Shown here piece by piece: positions 11,583 to 23,919 of a DNA stretch of 64,000 nt (the stretch's first letter is position 1; every line of letters starts with the position of its first letter). The stretch comes from Diadema setosum (taxonomy: Eukaryota > Echinodermata > Echinoidea > Diadematoida > Diadematidae): NCBI RefSeq assembly GCF_964275005.1, contig NC_092686.1:42406333-42470332 (forward strand). The letters run 5' to 3'. Both the position numbers and the translations under genes were made by a program. The notes under the pieces were generated by a model. That model did no database searches. It saw only the letters and a program-made list of their open reading frames with translations, and was not told the DNA's origin.

Positions 11583-12557
11583 GCTGGTAAAACAGTGTCC
11601 TTGCTGACAAAGGCACAGCCCCGACAAAGAGCTACTCCACCACTTCAAACATCTCATGCCTATGTGGCAGAGCAATCATCTACCTTCTCTGAGCAGCAGA
11701 GGATCCCCGTCGTTGGCTTGACCCTTCGACATGATTTGCCCGTCAGACATCACGGCTGCCGCAGCAGAAACCTGAACAACCTTGTCAACATACCACAAAC
11801 CTGCATGACTGCAGAACAGGATTCAATCAAACTCTGCACTGCAAATTTTAGATCGTTAAAGAATAAATCAGCATCTGTACTGGATTACGTTTGTGACAGC
11901 AAAGCAGACATTTATGCTGTAACAGAAACATGGTTAACTGAATATGATGCAGCAGTCATCAGTGATATTGTCCCGTCAGGATACAAGTTCTTGCACCATC
12001 CACGAGCTGGTCGTCGCGGCGGTGGAAAAGGTCTTCTTCACAAGGAAAACATCACTGTCCGTGAATGCAAAGCTGGGGAAACAAAGTCATTTGAATTCAC
12101 TGAGTATCATATCACCTTGGGATCTTTTCAGCTTCGACTCTTCATCCTCTACAGACCACCTTACTCTGAGAATCACCGTGTTCCCATTTCCATGTTCTTG
12201 TCTGAATTCAGTGAATTTATACAGCCACACCTGATGTCAAACATTCCTATCTTCTTCACAGGAGATTATGACATTCATGTTGATGTTGCAGATAACTCTG
12301 AGTCAAAATTATTCAGAGATCTGTTAGAATCTCTTGGTTGTGTTCAGCACGTCAAAGTGGCTACTCATGTATTTGGTCACACTTTAGATTTGGTAATAAC
12401 CTGTCAGTCTGATGATCTTATTTTAGGTCAATCCTGGGCAGACTCTTTGGTCTCTGACCATATGTCCGTTCTCTGTGCACTTAAAGTTAGTAGACCCTTT
12501 TCATCGGAAAAAGGGTGTTTTTTCGCAAATTATCAAATGTTAAGCTCAATGCATTGA
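11583..12557 (+). pseudogene. LINE apurinic-type endonuclease domain
   Basis: An open frame of about 320 codons matches the exonuclease/endonuclease/phosphatase fold of LINE ORF2. Motifs in order: CTANFRSLKNK (asparagine motif), TETWL (catalytic glutamate), RAGRRGGGKGLL, LFILYRPPYS, GDYDIHVD (usually GDFN.H.D), HTLDLVIT and SDH near the end. The frame is lost near 12510 at a T-run and the protein continues in another frame at 12515. GTG at 11595 is only the start of the open stretch. The real translation would have begun before the nested element. Confidence 0.85.
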
Positions 12558-13591
12558 CAGATGACCTTGTTTCAAGTGAGTTGTGTGTAAGCCCACCAGA
12601 TTCTTTGGATGATTTAGCCTCATTATATGATTCTACCCTGTCATCTATTTTCAGTAAACATGCACCTTTAATCACTAAAAAAGTGCATACTCGCCCCAGA
12701 GTGCCATGGGTTACTGATGAGGCAAGAACGGAAAAGAGGAAGAGGAGAAAGGCAGAAAAAATATGTAGGAAATCTCGATCTGTTTCCGACCACAATGCTC
12801 TAAAGACAGCTCGGAACAAGATATTGTCTGTGATGAACAGTGCACGTACAAAATACTACACTGATTGTATCTTGGATAACAGGTCAAACCAAATGAAACT
12901 TTTCGATATAACAAAATCTTTGTTAAACATGACAAAGTGTGACATTGTTATACCCCCTGGTGTAGACACTCATGACTTCGTCAACAGACTTGGTCAATAT
13001 TTTGAACAGAAGGTTGTCAAGATCCACTGTGATATTGAATCAATGTTACACAAAGATGTTGTAGGTGTTGGTAATTCGTGTGAACACTCCTCTGTTTCTA
13101 ACCCACCTGTGTTCGCTAATTTTACGCTATTATCTCAAAGTGACGTTCGGAAGCTTGTGTTGAATCTCAGTAAGAAATCAAGTTCTTTTGACCCTATGCC
13201 CACAAGACTAGTGGTTGAATGTCTAGATGTATTATTGCCTGTGTACACAAAACTGATCAATTTGTCACAACACAATGGTGAGTTTTATTCGGGCTGGAAG
13301 CTTGCCCTAGTTGTGCTGAAGAAGCCTAGTGCAGAAATGAACTTCAGAAATCTCAGGCCAATAAGTAGTCCTAACCTTCATTATGTGTCTAAACTGGTTG
13401 AAGGGGCAGCCACTTCTCAAATTCAGGAACACCTCCTCCGTAATAACCTCCTCCCTGTAACACAGTCGGCATACAGGAAGTATCATAGTACTGAAACTGC
13501 TCTTCTAAGAGTCCAGAATGATTTGTTGATGGCAATGAATGAAAAAAAAGGTCACATTTTTAGCACTCTTAGATCTCAGTGCCGCCTTTGA
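12515..13591 (+). pseudogene. LINE linker and N-terminal reverse transcriptase
   Basis: This continues the same element in a new frame. It holds a basic linker (EARTEKRKRRKAEKICRKS) and then RT blocks: SSFDPMPTRLVVECLDVLLP, FRNLRPISSPNLHYVSKLVE and QSAYRKYHSTETALLRVQND. The frame breaks at a run of eight A near 13545, after which the next frame carries on. Confidence 0.85.
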
Positions 13592-14300
13592 CACTACCGA
13601 TCGTAGCATACTTGCTGAGACGCTGCAATCTGACTTTGGGATCACAGGCTCTGTTCTGTCTTGGTTGCAGTCGTATCTGTCTGATAGGGAAGAACAAATA
13701 TTAATTGGTGACACTATTTCAAAGAAGTTTGATGTTAAATGGGGCATTCCTCAAGGTTCGAGGCTCGGTCCCCTTCATTTCTCTCTTTACGCTAGCCGAC
13801 TTTTTGCTATAATTGATTCATGCTCTCACAAAATATCTTGTCATTGTTATGCAGACGATACTCAACAATATATTTCAATCAGCCCCGTGAGTATACAAGA
13901 GCAGTCCTGTGTTTTGGAACTTGAACAATGTATTAGGGATCTTCGTAGGTGGATGTTAGGCAGTAGGCTGAAACTTAATGAGGGCAAAACTGAATTTCTT
14001 GTTATTGAAACACCTAGGCAAGTGTCAAAACTGAATCTGAATTCAATTACGATTGGAAACACTGAAGTTACGAGTTCTATGGTTGCAAAAAACCTAGGTG
14101 TCTGGTTTGACTCTCAGCTGAGCATGGAGACACACATATCCAAGACCTGCAAAGCAGCATTCTACTTTCTGTATATAATCTTCGTCATATTCGCAAATAT
14201 CTCAGTAGCACATGTATGGAAACATTGGTCCATGCCTGCATCACATGTAAACTTGATTGCTGTAATGGACTGCTGTATGGGTTACCTGAATCTCAGATAA
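13539..14300 (+). pseudogene. LINE reverse transcriptase catalytic core
   Basis: The palm motifs are visible: ALLDLSAAFDTTD (motif A aspartate), GIPQGSRLGP (motif B) and CYADDT at about 13845-13862 (motif C, YADD). Thumb motifs LKLNEGKTEFLVI and NLGVWFDSQLSM follow. Near 14180 the frame shifts; the continuation reads through 14300 in another frame and then to 14711. Confidence 0.88.
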
Positions 14301-14312
14301 GTAAGTTACAAC

Positions 14313-14711
14313 GTGTACAAAATACGTGTGCCAGACTCATTTGCAACTCTTCTAAATTTTTCACATGTAAGTCCACTACTTTATGAACTGCACAGGCTCC
14401 CAGTACGCCAGAGAATTAAGTTTAAGCTCCTTCTTATTACATTCAAAGTTATTCATGGCTTGGCTCCCTTTTATCTCAGCGAACTTCTCACCATAAAAGC
14501 AACCCAGTTTTACAGACTTCGTAGTTCAAATGACACCATGCTCCTCAGTCATCCACGGTGCAAGACGAAAATTACCTCAGGTGACCGTGCTTTTGTTAGT
14601 GCTGCACCAAAACTCTGGAATAACCTCCCTCCCTCAATCAGACATACATCATCAATCAACAGGTTCAAAAATCTCCTTAAAACACATCTATTTCACGAAA
14701 GTTTCCCATAG
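14313..14711 (+). pseudogene. LINE ORF2 C-terminal domain
   Basis: Typical L2/CR1 C-terminal signatures: YELHRLPVRQRIKFKLLLI, THLFHESFP at the end, and WNNLPPSIR. The stop at 14709-14711 is the probable original ORF2 stop, followed by about 250 bases of 3' UTR to the tail. Confidence 0.82.
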
Positions 14712-15102
14712 TCACAGTTTATTACATTATCTACATGGTTCACAGATATCGGATATTTTTTTATGAATTATGATTATGCAATTATCAGTCCTTTAATTGT
14801 GTTTTCTTTATATTGTATGATTTTCAGTTAAGAATTATATTGTGTTCCTTCCTTATAAATCTGATTTTCTTTCTTTGATTATATCTTATTGTTATGCGCA
14901 GTTGAGTACATATGCTTCATAGAAACTGCGCAATATAAATTCACAATTATCATTATTATTATTATCACTCACACCGCCTGAGGTGACACAGAGCCCCCCA
15001 GCTAAAGTGTGACACTGAATACGGAAGTTCAAACGCAAATCAAAAAGAATCAAAACCCTATACTAAACCAAATAGTAACCTGAGAGGAACATCAGCTCAA
15101 AC

Positions 15103-15369
15103 GTGACAAAGAAAAAAGGTCGCATAGATTCTAATAGCTCCTGTGCAAGAGACACTAAGACACCAGAATCAGATGTAGATGACACTTGTTGTGCGTCTTG
15201 TAACAACATATTCTCAGATACTGACCAAACGAGTATTGAATGTGAACGATGCGAGAGATGGTTCTGCCCAACAGGTTGTGGTTTGTCAGTTGATGACTTC
15301 CAGTTATTCAAGAGTGTGCCAGTAGATTTTGTCAAGCATGTGAACAAAAAGCCCTGGAAGCAATTATAA
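15103..15369 (+). pseudogene. LINE ORF1 fragment with PHD-like zinc finger
   Basis: The frame contains CCASCNNIFSDTDQTSIECE followed by RCERWFCPTGCGLS. This is the C-x2-C ... C-x2-C-x3-C spacing of a PHD-like finger, known from ORF1 proteins of CR1-group LINEs. A basic stretch precedes it. The frame stops at 15367. A second ORF1 piece (15744-15995) has SRPVLVQFPS and FVQPDRTQKERAKRAELVKE, also typical of ORF1. Confidence 0.7.
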
Positions 15370-16304
15370 AGGTGAGCAAGTAGTTGAAGACAGATGTAAA
15401 AAGTTCTTGAGTGAAACAAGAGACAGGCTTTGCAGGCTTGAAGACATGGCTACAAATTGGAAGAGCATTGAGAAAACGTGTGCAAAGTTGGAAAACACTC
15501 TATATTAGCTTAAAAAGGATATGATTGAAAAGACAGAAGTCAGTGTTGAGTCCCACTGATCTATCAGAGGCGATGTAATTTCTTGCCAACGAGTCACTGG
15601 AAGAAGAAAGAGAGGACAGAGGAGGAGAGAATGTAATACTACATGGCATTCCAGAATCAACCAAAGAAACTTCGAAAAATTGACTTGAAGAGGATTCAGC
15701 CTCCGTTTCTACAGTCTTAAACCTCCTAAGTGTTGAAGTCGAAGTGAAGAAAGTGCAAAGACTGGGAAAACGGGAGGAGAACTCAAAGTCTCGGCTGTCT
15801 CGCCCTGTTCTAGTTCAGTTTCCTAGCAACACTTGCAGCGAGGATTTGTGTCGGCGGGCAAACAAACTTCGCCAAGCACCCGATTCACTGAGGGGTATCT
15901 TTGTACAGCCTGATCGTACGCAGAAGGAAAGAGCCAAGAGGGCAGAACTTGTTAAAGAGCCGAAGAAAAAGCAAAGTGAAGGAGACAACACATGAACTAT
16001 ACTAAATGACAAACTGATAAACAAGAGAAGCAATCCAGTGAAGGAAGGCGGCACAACACTGTCGCGTTCCATTCGCAGACCATAAATCTTCAGAGATTCC
16101 AGTTGTTTGTGATCACTCACCAGCACTTTCTTATTACGGCACACTTTGCTTTCAGTTATGCAACAGAGCAACTTAAGTGTTTCTGTAGTAATGTTGATGC
16201 AATACTCAATAAGAGAGAGGAACTGGAGGCCAGAATATTGCTTAGTCTGATCCTGACGTCATCGCATTAACTGGGATATATCCTTTAAAAACTTTCAGTA
16301 TGAA

Positions 16305-16793
16305 GTGCAAGCCAGTGAGTTGTCAATTTCAGGCTACAATCTAATTCTACCATCTAAGCATTGGAGAGGAGTGGCAATGTACGTCAAGCAAAGTATCACT
16401 GCAAGAGAAATCGACTTTTCCAGTCGGGACGTTGAGGAAAGTGTGTGGTGTGAACTAAAAATAGCAACTGGATTGGTTCTCGTCGGATACATGTATAGAA
16501 GTCCATCTAGTTCAGTCGAGAACAATGAGCCCCGTCAACAGTTAGTCCAAAATATTGCTGAACTTTCACAGAAATATGTTCATCTGGTATTATTGGGTGG
16601 TTTCAACATCCTGGAGATTGACTGGGACAGTAAGTCAGTGACAGGTTCACCAAGATTTGCTCAACAGTTTCTGGACTTGTTAGACACGTTAGATGATTTG
16701 TGTCTGAACCAGGTAATAACCAGACCAACAAGAAAGAGAAGAGGACAGCAGGTAAACATCCTGGACCAGCCTGTTAATTACAGATCAAGTTGA
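16305..16793 (+). pseudogene. LINE endonuclease fragment
   Basis: The 162-codon frame shows WRGVAMYVKQSITA (usually rGGva.yv), VWCELKIATGLVLVGYMYRS, HLVLLGGFNILEIDW (usually lGDFN...idW, so the catalytic aspartate is replaced by G) and QVITRPTRKRRGQQVNILD. Stops and shifts on both sides separate it from the RT. Confidence 0.8.
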
Positions 16794-18756
16794 CATAGTG
16801 GAATACTGGGAGCTAAATGCCCCTCTTGGCAAAAGTGATCATTTGACACATTTTGGTTTTTCAATAGATGTGCATCCAATGAGAATCAAGTCCATCCCAC
16901 TATATGCATACTATATAGGCAATTACGAGGAAATGACAAAATTTTGTCAGAGACAACGGCTTATTCAACCTTCCTGCTGACTCAGACATCTCAACTAGAT
17001 GCGCTCACATCGAAACAACCATCTTTAAGACCACTGGGATTATGTCCCCAAGTACAAGCAGAACATCCATAGATCACAGTGGTTGAACAGTGAGACCAGA
17101 GCTGCAATACCAAGGAAACATAAAGCGTGGACTATTTTTCTTAAGCACAAGAGTGAAGAATCAAGCGCCAGCTAAAACAGAATACGGAGCGAGACTACTA
17201 AGATCGTTAAACAAGCGAAAACGAACTTTGAACAAAAAACTGGCAGATGAAGTGAAAACCAAATCCAAAGAACTTCTGGAAATATATACAGAGTAAACAA
17301 AGTAAAATTTTTCTCTTGGAGTTCTTAGTAGACCAGATGGATCCATTGCAGAATCAGACCAAGATAAAGCGGATGTTCTGAATCAGTCTTTTGCTTAAGT
17401 CTTCACGAACGTGGACTTCACCAGCATGCCCTTGTTTGAAGACAGATCTTTCGAGACAACTCTTAATAAACTCATACATGTAGTTACTCCAGAAATGGTC
17501 AAGGAGTACCTTTCAAAATTTGACCATTTAAAGTCACCAGGTTCAGATAGAGTCTGTACACAATCGTGTGCTCAAGGAATTACGTGAAGAATTAGCCCAA
17601 CCCTTTGCAGATCTCTTCAATGAGTCACTGCACAGTAGTATTGTTCCGGCGTCTTGGAGAACTGCTAATGTAACACCACTATTCACAAAAGGCGACAAAA
17701 ACCAGGGAATTATCGTTCAGTCAGTGTAACCAGTACTACTGGCAAAGTCATAGAAAAGATCACCCAAGACAAGTTTAATAGACACATGGTACCCAGTAAC
17801 ATGTAGGCCTACAGTCCCCATCAACATGGATTCCGAAAGGGGAGATCTTGTCCTACTCAATTACTGGAAGTATCAGAAGAATGGCTGCAAGCTTTGGATG
17901 TTAACGACTCCATTGACTGTATACCTGGACTACAAAAAACAACAACAAAGCTTTCGACAGTGTCCGACACCAAAGACTTCAATTTAAAATCTGTGCCTAC
18001 GGTATTAGAGGAAAAGTCTGGAATGGGATAAAGTCATACTTGCGGAATAGCCAACAACAAGTAGTAGTTTATAGAAATTCATCTAAACAAACCCGGTAAC
18101 GAGTGGCATACCACAGGACAGCATTCTTGGTCCGGAGTTATCATTTACATCAATGACCTGCCCGACACCATTGGTTTGCCAAGGACATTACCTAAACTCT
18201 TTGCCGATGACACCTAACTCTACTCAGTGGCAAACAACATTAGTGACCACGCGGTTTTGCAATGTGATCTTGAAAGCCTGAATAAATGGGCAGACACATG
18301 GAAACTACCCTTCAACAAAGATTAATGCAATGTTGTCCATTATGGGAAGAATAACCCTTGCTTTGACTACAGTCTCCATCTCAAGGTTCTCTCATCTCAG
18401 CTTCTACTACTGAGAAGGATCTGGATGTCACATTTGACAACCAGCTGAAATTCTCAACTCATGTATTAATAGATAACGTTACAGGAAGCTCAAATCGTGG
18501 GGTTTATCAAACGATCGTTTTCTTCCAATGATCAACGATCATTCATCCATATCTACAAATCTGTAATATCCCCGTTACTGGTAAATTGCTCCCACATATT
18601 ATGGCACCCTTACCTGGAATACCCAGAAGATCGATAAGGTGCAAAGACGAGCAAGCAAGTCAATACCTTATCTCAGGAATTTTACATATCCGGAGAGACT
18701 AGCAGAACTGAAGTTACCGCAGACACGGAGCAGATCTGACACAAACATTCAAGATT

Positions 18757-19092
18757 ATGAATGGACTGGAAGATATTAGACTAAGCAAGTTATTCAACTT
18801 GAGAACAGACAACAGAACTAGAGGGCACAAGTGCAAGGTGACGAAGAACAGATGCAAAACTCAAGAGCTGTCAAATGTCGTCTCACAACGCATTATCACT
18901 GAACTCGCGGATTATGTGTTAAATAGCACATCACTCAACTCTTTCAAATATAACTTGGCGAAATCACGGAAGACAAAAAAGGACAAATATAACCCTGAGC
19001 AGCAATTTTCGCCCATGTTCTCAATAAACCGCAAAGCACAAAAAAAGAACAAAAATAAGTTTCTTAGTCACCTCATCCAGATGGTGGAGTAG
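18757..19092 (+). pseudogene. LINE ORF2 C-terminal fragment
   Basis: This 111-codon frame contains MNGLEDIRLSKLFNLRTDNR, TRGHKCKVTKNR and NSTSLNSFKYNLAK, the standard tail of CR1/Rex-type ORF2 ('NGl.di....lF......RGH..Kl.k', 'vv...s...FK..L'). It ends close to the probable 3' end of the element. Confidence 0.75.
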
Positions 19093-19953
19093 CAGAGGGA
19101 CAAATACATTCTGTATAACTCTAAGGCCCATAAACAGGTATGTTAAACAGGTATGTGTATGTGTGTCATCCTTCCCTGAGACATTGCCCCATTTTCATTG
19201 AGTACCATTCTGTAATTTCTGAATTTCAGCACAATATTTTGACACTAAAAGAAGTTATTTCATTTTCGAATTAACTATTGTTTTTCGGACTAAGAAACGT
19301 TCCTAATTACGAACATTCGAAAAAAACCCACACCAAACAAACTTAGAATACCGAACTGTAACCCCATGCAACACGGGAGATACCATTTGTCCGGAACGAA
19401 CCCGTTCTCATGGTAGTTAGCCAGGAATGAGAGATTTTCCCACGGACCAAACAACACTGACTATCCAAGACGTGACTAGTCTTTTGTTCGATTATCAAGG
19501 TTAAAACGTAGGCATTAGCCTAGAAAATGTTCTGTTCTTTTCAATGAATAGGGAAGCGAATTAGGCCTACTGTTCTCATGGTCTTAGAGAGCCAAGAATT
19601 ACTACGGGTTAATTGTAGTGCTGTGTCTGCTATTTGCTCTTGGCATTGCCATTGTGTGCTATAATTATTAGACTATGATTTCATTTTTGGACTTTCTTTT
19701 TATGAACTCGGTAATTTCCCATTGCTTAACCCACGGATCACGCTGTGAGAGCTATTGTTGTGCCTTCCTGAATTTATGTAACCCCTCGTTTTGTAAAACC
19801 GCACAGTGAGTACGGGCTGTTTCAGTGATGAAGTTCCGCGCATGGACACATCGGGAAGGGGGGGGGGGGGGAATGGCGTCAGAAGTGATGTAAATTTACA
19901 TGTTTATATACTGTATTGTGATGTTTTCATGCGTATGTGCGTGGTGTTCATCA

Positions 19954-20154
19954 GGGCCCTGTCTTATAAAACTTGTGATAGAAATCAATCAATCACAAAT
20001 CTCTTGAAAGCTGTCATTAATCGCAACCTGTGATTGATTGATTGCAGTTCTCCATCTTAATTTCAGTCATAACTTTTACATAAGATGGATTTGCATTCAA
20101 TCGTAAAGTTGTGATTGATTTGAATCAATCACAAGTCTTTATAAGGCGGGGCCC
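19954..20154. mobile_element. Foldback element with GGGCCC ends, copy 1
   Basis: Left end 'gggccctgtcttataaaact' followed by 'tgtgat'. The right end, reverse complemented, reads 'gggccccgccttataaagac' followed by 'ttgtgattgatt'. Inside are several 'aatcaatcaca' and 'tgtgattgatt' inverted pairs. The same family is at 51840-51955. Confidence 0.7.
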
Positions 20155-20779
20155 ACGTCTACGGCGCTATTAATGCGTAAGACCAATACTAGCACACAGC
20201 TACGTTGGCATGACTTTGAATAGACACTCGATCCTACCAAGGAATCAATTATACCATGCACTTAGAGGCTCCATTTGAAATTATGGATTGTGAGGTGACC
20301 GGCATTGCACTATTTTCTGAGGGGCGCAACCCCGAAGAAAGTAGTAACCATGCCAGTCGAGAATCCATAATTTCAGCTGTTACCTCGAAAAGAGTGCATG
20401 TTGATTTACATCCTACAACAGAGAAAATCTCGGCTTTGATAAAAAAAAAAATAATGATAATGTGATAATTATAAGAACTAGATTGTATCAATTTTGAGCG
20501 ACTTTTTTGTTAATCTTGCTGAAGTCACCTAAGGCCATTATTAAAGAGGCAACAATAACAAAGAAAACGTGAAGTTGAATCGAGTTAATTAGAGACAATG
20601 AAAGCTGAAAAACTCGAAAGACATTTCCGGTGTCTATAATAATACGTCTCAGTTATTCATTGTAAACATTCATCACGCAACCACGGAAATTGAATGAGCG
20701 TAGTTGTAGTAGTGCAGAGTCCTTATTACCAAGTGGTGCCATCAGCCAAGCGCCATTGCACAATGCCGTTCAATTTAGT

Positions 20780-20955
20780 TTGTGAGTGCATGGCAGTGCA
20801 GTGCATGGTTCTGCAGCGCAGAGCGCAGCGCATGCCAGTCTCAGCGCAGTGCTTGCGCTCTGCGCAGTGCAGTGGTGCAGCGCAATGTGCAGTGCACCTA
20901 CACTGCGCTGCGCCCTCTAATGCTACACTGCATGCAGCCGCTGCGTGGCTCTCAG
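20780..20955. repeat. GC-rich 'gcagtgca/gcgcag' low-complexity block
   Basis: About 175 bases dense in the words 'cagtgca', 'gcagcgca' and 'tgcgc' on both strands. Frames through it are rich in C, S, A and Q and are not treated as genes. Confidence 0.7.
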
Positions 20956-20970
20956 CATGGGCGTAAATCC

Positions 20971-21070
20971 CGGGGGGGGGGGGGATGGGGGGGATATATC
21001 CCCCCCCCCCCCCTGAAATGGAGGAGGGGGGATGGCCTGTACAATCATCCCCCCCTGAATTTTGAGGGGA
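20971..21070. repeat. G-run/C-run inverted pair
   Basis: A G-run (about 20971-20983) faces a C-run (21001-21014), then a shorter GA-rich/CCCCCC pair to 21055. It can fold back and is likely part of a dispersed repeat. Confidence 0.6.
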
Positions 21071-21834
21071 AAAAATGGAGGAAGCAGAAATGCGATTGTA
21101 TCAATTTTGGCATATTGCATGACGTTTGTGCGCCGGCCTTCAGACAGGTAACAGAGCTGAACAGTATCTTGTAGGAAAATGTATAATTTTCTCAAGCGAC
21201 ATACACTGTTGCTTGAGCCATACCTTACATACACTGTAAGGTATGGCTCAGGCGTTGACAACGTCAAATAGTATAGCTCTACATGTAAACATGCTATGAC
21301 GCGAGTAACTGGGGACCAGTGCCGTATATTATGGCACTGCTGGGGACCATCTGCAAAATATGTACGAAAACATACAAACAAACAATAACAACAACTTTAT
21401 CGCCATAATTGAATCCCCTCCATTCCCTGAATCATTCCTGAGAAACGACAGTGACTGATGACTCAGTCAGGATACATCTATGGGCATACCAAGGGAAGAT
21501 CAGGGACGTCGAATCTATGGGGGGCAAAGGGGCATTTGCCCCGCCCCAAAGGAAGTGTTTAGACAGACAAATCATTTATCCCCCAAGCAATTCCCGAGAT
21601 GAGGACAAATCTCGAACTCTCTTAAAGGAAAATTGTCCAAATATCGCCAGAACTATGCACCAGATCGTTGTATTGCAATCATGAACATGCAAAAGGTCCG
21701 CTATACAGGATCAGGGATAAACTTTGTACACTTTTGACATAGACGTATATTCCCTAATTCATCAAAGAGTGTGCAGCAGATCTTTCACCTAACAAAAGCA
21801 ACCTAATATGTATAGAGGCGTCGATGGGGGGGGG

Positions 21835-23410
21835 GGGGATGGTTCTCAAATAAAAGTGGGACAAACAAAAGCGAAAAATATAGATACAAACGGCAGTTTT
21901 TGGAGTGTAAAATTTTAAAATTTTAAAGCTCGCTCGCTCCGCTCGCTCGCATTTAATCGCTATGCCATTCTCCTGATGTTGCTGCCAGTGATTGACAGCA
22001 GGTGCACCCGGTGCGCCCCCCTTAATATCCAAAGCGAAAATATAGCTACAAACGACAGTTTTTAGGACTGGAAAATGTCAAAATTTTCAAGCTCACTCGC
22101 TTCGCTCGCTAGCATTTAATCAGTATGCCATTCTCCTGATGTTGCTGCCAGTAATTGCGGGCAGTTGCGCCCGGTGTGCCCCCTTAATTTCCAAAGCGAA
22201 ATAATACAGCCACAAACGGCAGTCTTTGGACTGTAAAATGTCAAAATTTTCAAGCTCGCTCGCTCTGCTCGCTCGCATTTAACCGCTATGCCATTCTCCT
22301 GATGTTGCTGCCAGTAATTGCCGGCAGTTGCACTCGGTGTGCCCCCTAAATTTCCAAAGCGAAAAAGTATAGCTACAAACGGCAGTTTTTAGACTGTAAA
22401 ATGTCAAAATTTTCAAGCTCGCTCGCTCCGCTCGCTCGCATTTAATCGCTATGCCATTCTCTTGATGTTGCTGCCAGTGATTGTGAGCAGGTGCGCCCCC
22501 CTTAATTTCCAAAGCGAAAAATATAGCTACAAACGGCAGTTTGGGGACTGTAAAATGTCAAATTTTTGAAGCTCGCTCGCTTCGCTCGCTCGCATTTAAT
22601 TATTATTCCATTCTCCTGATGTTGCTGCCAGTAATTGCCAACAGTTTTTGCCCGGTGCGCCCCCTTAATTTCCAAAGCGAAGAAAATACAGCCACAAACG
22701 ACAGTTTTTGGGACTGGAAAATGTCAAAATTTTCAAGCTCATTCGCTTCGCTCGCTCGCATTTAATCATTATGCCATTCTCCTGATGTTGCTGCCAGTAA
22801 TTGCCAGCAGTTTTCGCCCGTTGCGCCCCCCCCCCCTTAATTTCCAAAGCGAAAAAATACTAGTACAGCCACAAAGGACATGTGGGACTGTAAAATATCA
22901 AAATTTTCAAGCTAACTCGCTTCGCTCGCTCGCATTTAATCGTTATGCCATTCTGATGTTGCTGCCCGATTGCCGGCAGTTGCGCCCGGTGTGCCCCCAT
23001 ACACTGTAATTTCCAAAGCGAAAAAATACAGCCACAAACGGCAGTCTTTGGACTGTAAAATGTCAAAATTTTCAAGCTCGCTCGCCCCGCTCGCTCGCAT
23101 TTAACTGCTATACCATTCTCCTGATGTTGCTGCCAGTAATTGCCAGCAGTTGCGCCTGATGCGGCCCCCCTTAATTTCCAAAGCGAAAAAGTATAGCTAC
23201 AATTAAACGGCAGTTTTTATACTGTAAAATGTTAAAATTTTCATGCTCGCTCGCTCCGCTCGCTCGCATTTAATCGCTATGCCATTCTCCTGATGTTGCT
23301 GCCAGTGATTGACAGCAGTTGCGCCTGGTGTGCCCCCCTTAATTTCCAAAGCGAAGAATGTAGCTACAAACGGCAGCTTTTGGACTGAAAAATGTCAAAA
23401 TTTTCAACAC
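21835..23410. repeat. Tandem array of ~163-bp monomers, about nine copies
   Basis: The phrase 'gatgttgctgcc' recurs near 21973, 22137, 22298, 22463, 22617, 22780, 22955, 23120 and 23290, so periods are about 154-175. Each monomer carries 'gctcgctcgc' blocks, 'gcatttaatcgctatgccat', 'ttaatttccaaagcgaa' and 'acaaacggcagt'. Short open frames reading SLRSLAFN arise from this array and are not genes. Confidence 0.95.
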
Positions 23411-23919
23411 AAAGAGATTTCACCGTACGAGGGGGAAACCCCCCTACCATACCCTCCCCCCTCGCTTGATTCGTTCCCTCACATAACCGCTCCTCCTAAG
23501 ATCAAATCCTGTTTACGCCGATGATAGGCCCCATTATTTAGTAGGCCTTCACAGTGATGTCGCACAGCAAGAGCTGAAATACCACGATTTTGTCTGTCAA
23601 AGGGTTTCTCGGAAGACGACCGCAATAATAAACTGAACACAGCAAATTATCGTTTCAAATCAATTGTGTCATCCGACTCTTTTATTTAAACAAAGTCGGT
23701 GCAATGTGGGATGTTGTCTCCCGAATGTCAATACAAAGTCACCGAAAGAAAAATGTTTTCGGGAAGAAAAATGCAAGACAAAACTATATGTATATAAATA
23801 AATGGTTTTATGGTATCCTCATTTCGAATAAGCCCCTATATGAGCACGTGCATTTCTACGTATGAAAAAAACCCTATGAATAAAGTCCCTACATAATTAT
23901 CTAAGGCACTGTCACGTTG

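Larger units (their letters stand above)
9440..14975 (+). mobile_element. Plus-strand L2/CR1-like LINE, interrupted and frameshifted
   Basis: This is a non-LTR retrotransposon with endonuclease then reverse transcriptase on the plus strand. Pieces: a 2A-like segment (9528-9551), endonuclease (about 11583-12505), reverse transcriptase (about 12515-14160) and a C-terminal tail ending at 14711. The 3' end carries 'gcgcaatataaattcaca' and an (ATT)n-type tail near 14950-14975, typical of this LINE group. The element is interrupted at about 9738-11582 by an opposite-strand LINE and has several frameshifts, so it is a dead copy. Clade assignment is from motif style. Confidence 0.85.
15080..19110 (+). 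mobile_element. Decayed CR1-type LINE with ORF1 and ORF2
   Basis: A plus-strand LINE starting about 100 bases after the previous one. It has an ORF1 with a PHD-like finger, an ORF2 endonuclease (16305-16793), a heavily mutated reverse transcriptase (about 17450-18500) and a C-terminal domain (18757-19092). In the RT region the recognisable blocks are TPEMVKEYLSKFDHLKSPGS, then FADLFNESLHSSIVPASWRT, then 'ctttgccgatgacacc' (L-F-A-D-D-T) near 18200. They are split by many stops and shifts. It is a dead copy. The exact ends are uncertain. Confidence 0.8.

Noticed and set aside
22279..23075. Frames of 60-124 codons on both strands
   Set aside because: They are produced by the 163-bp tandem monomer.
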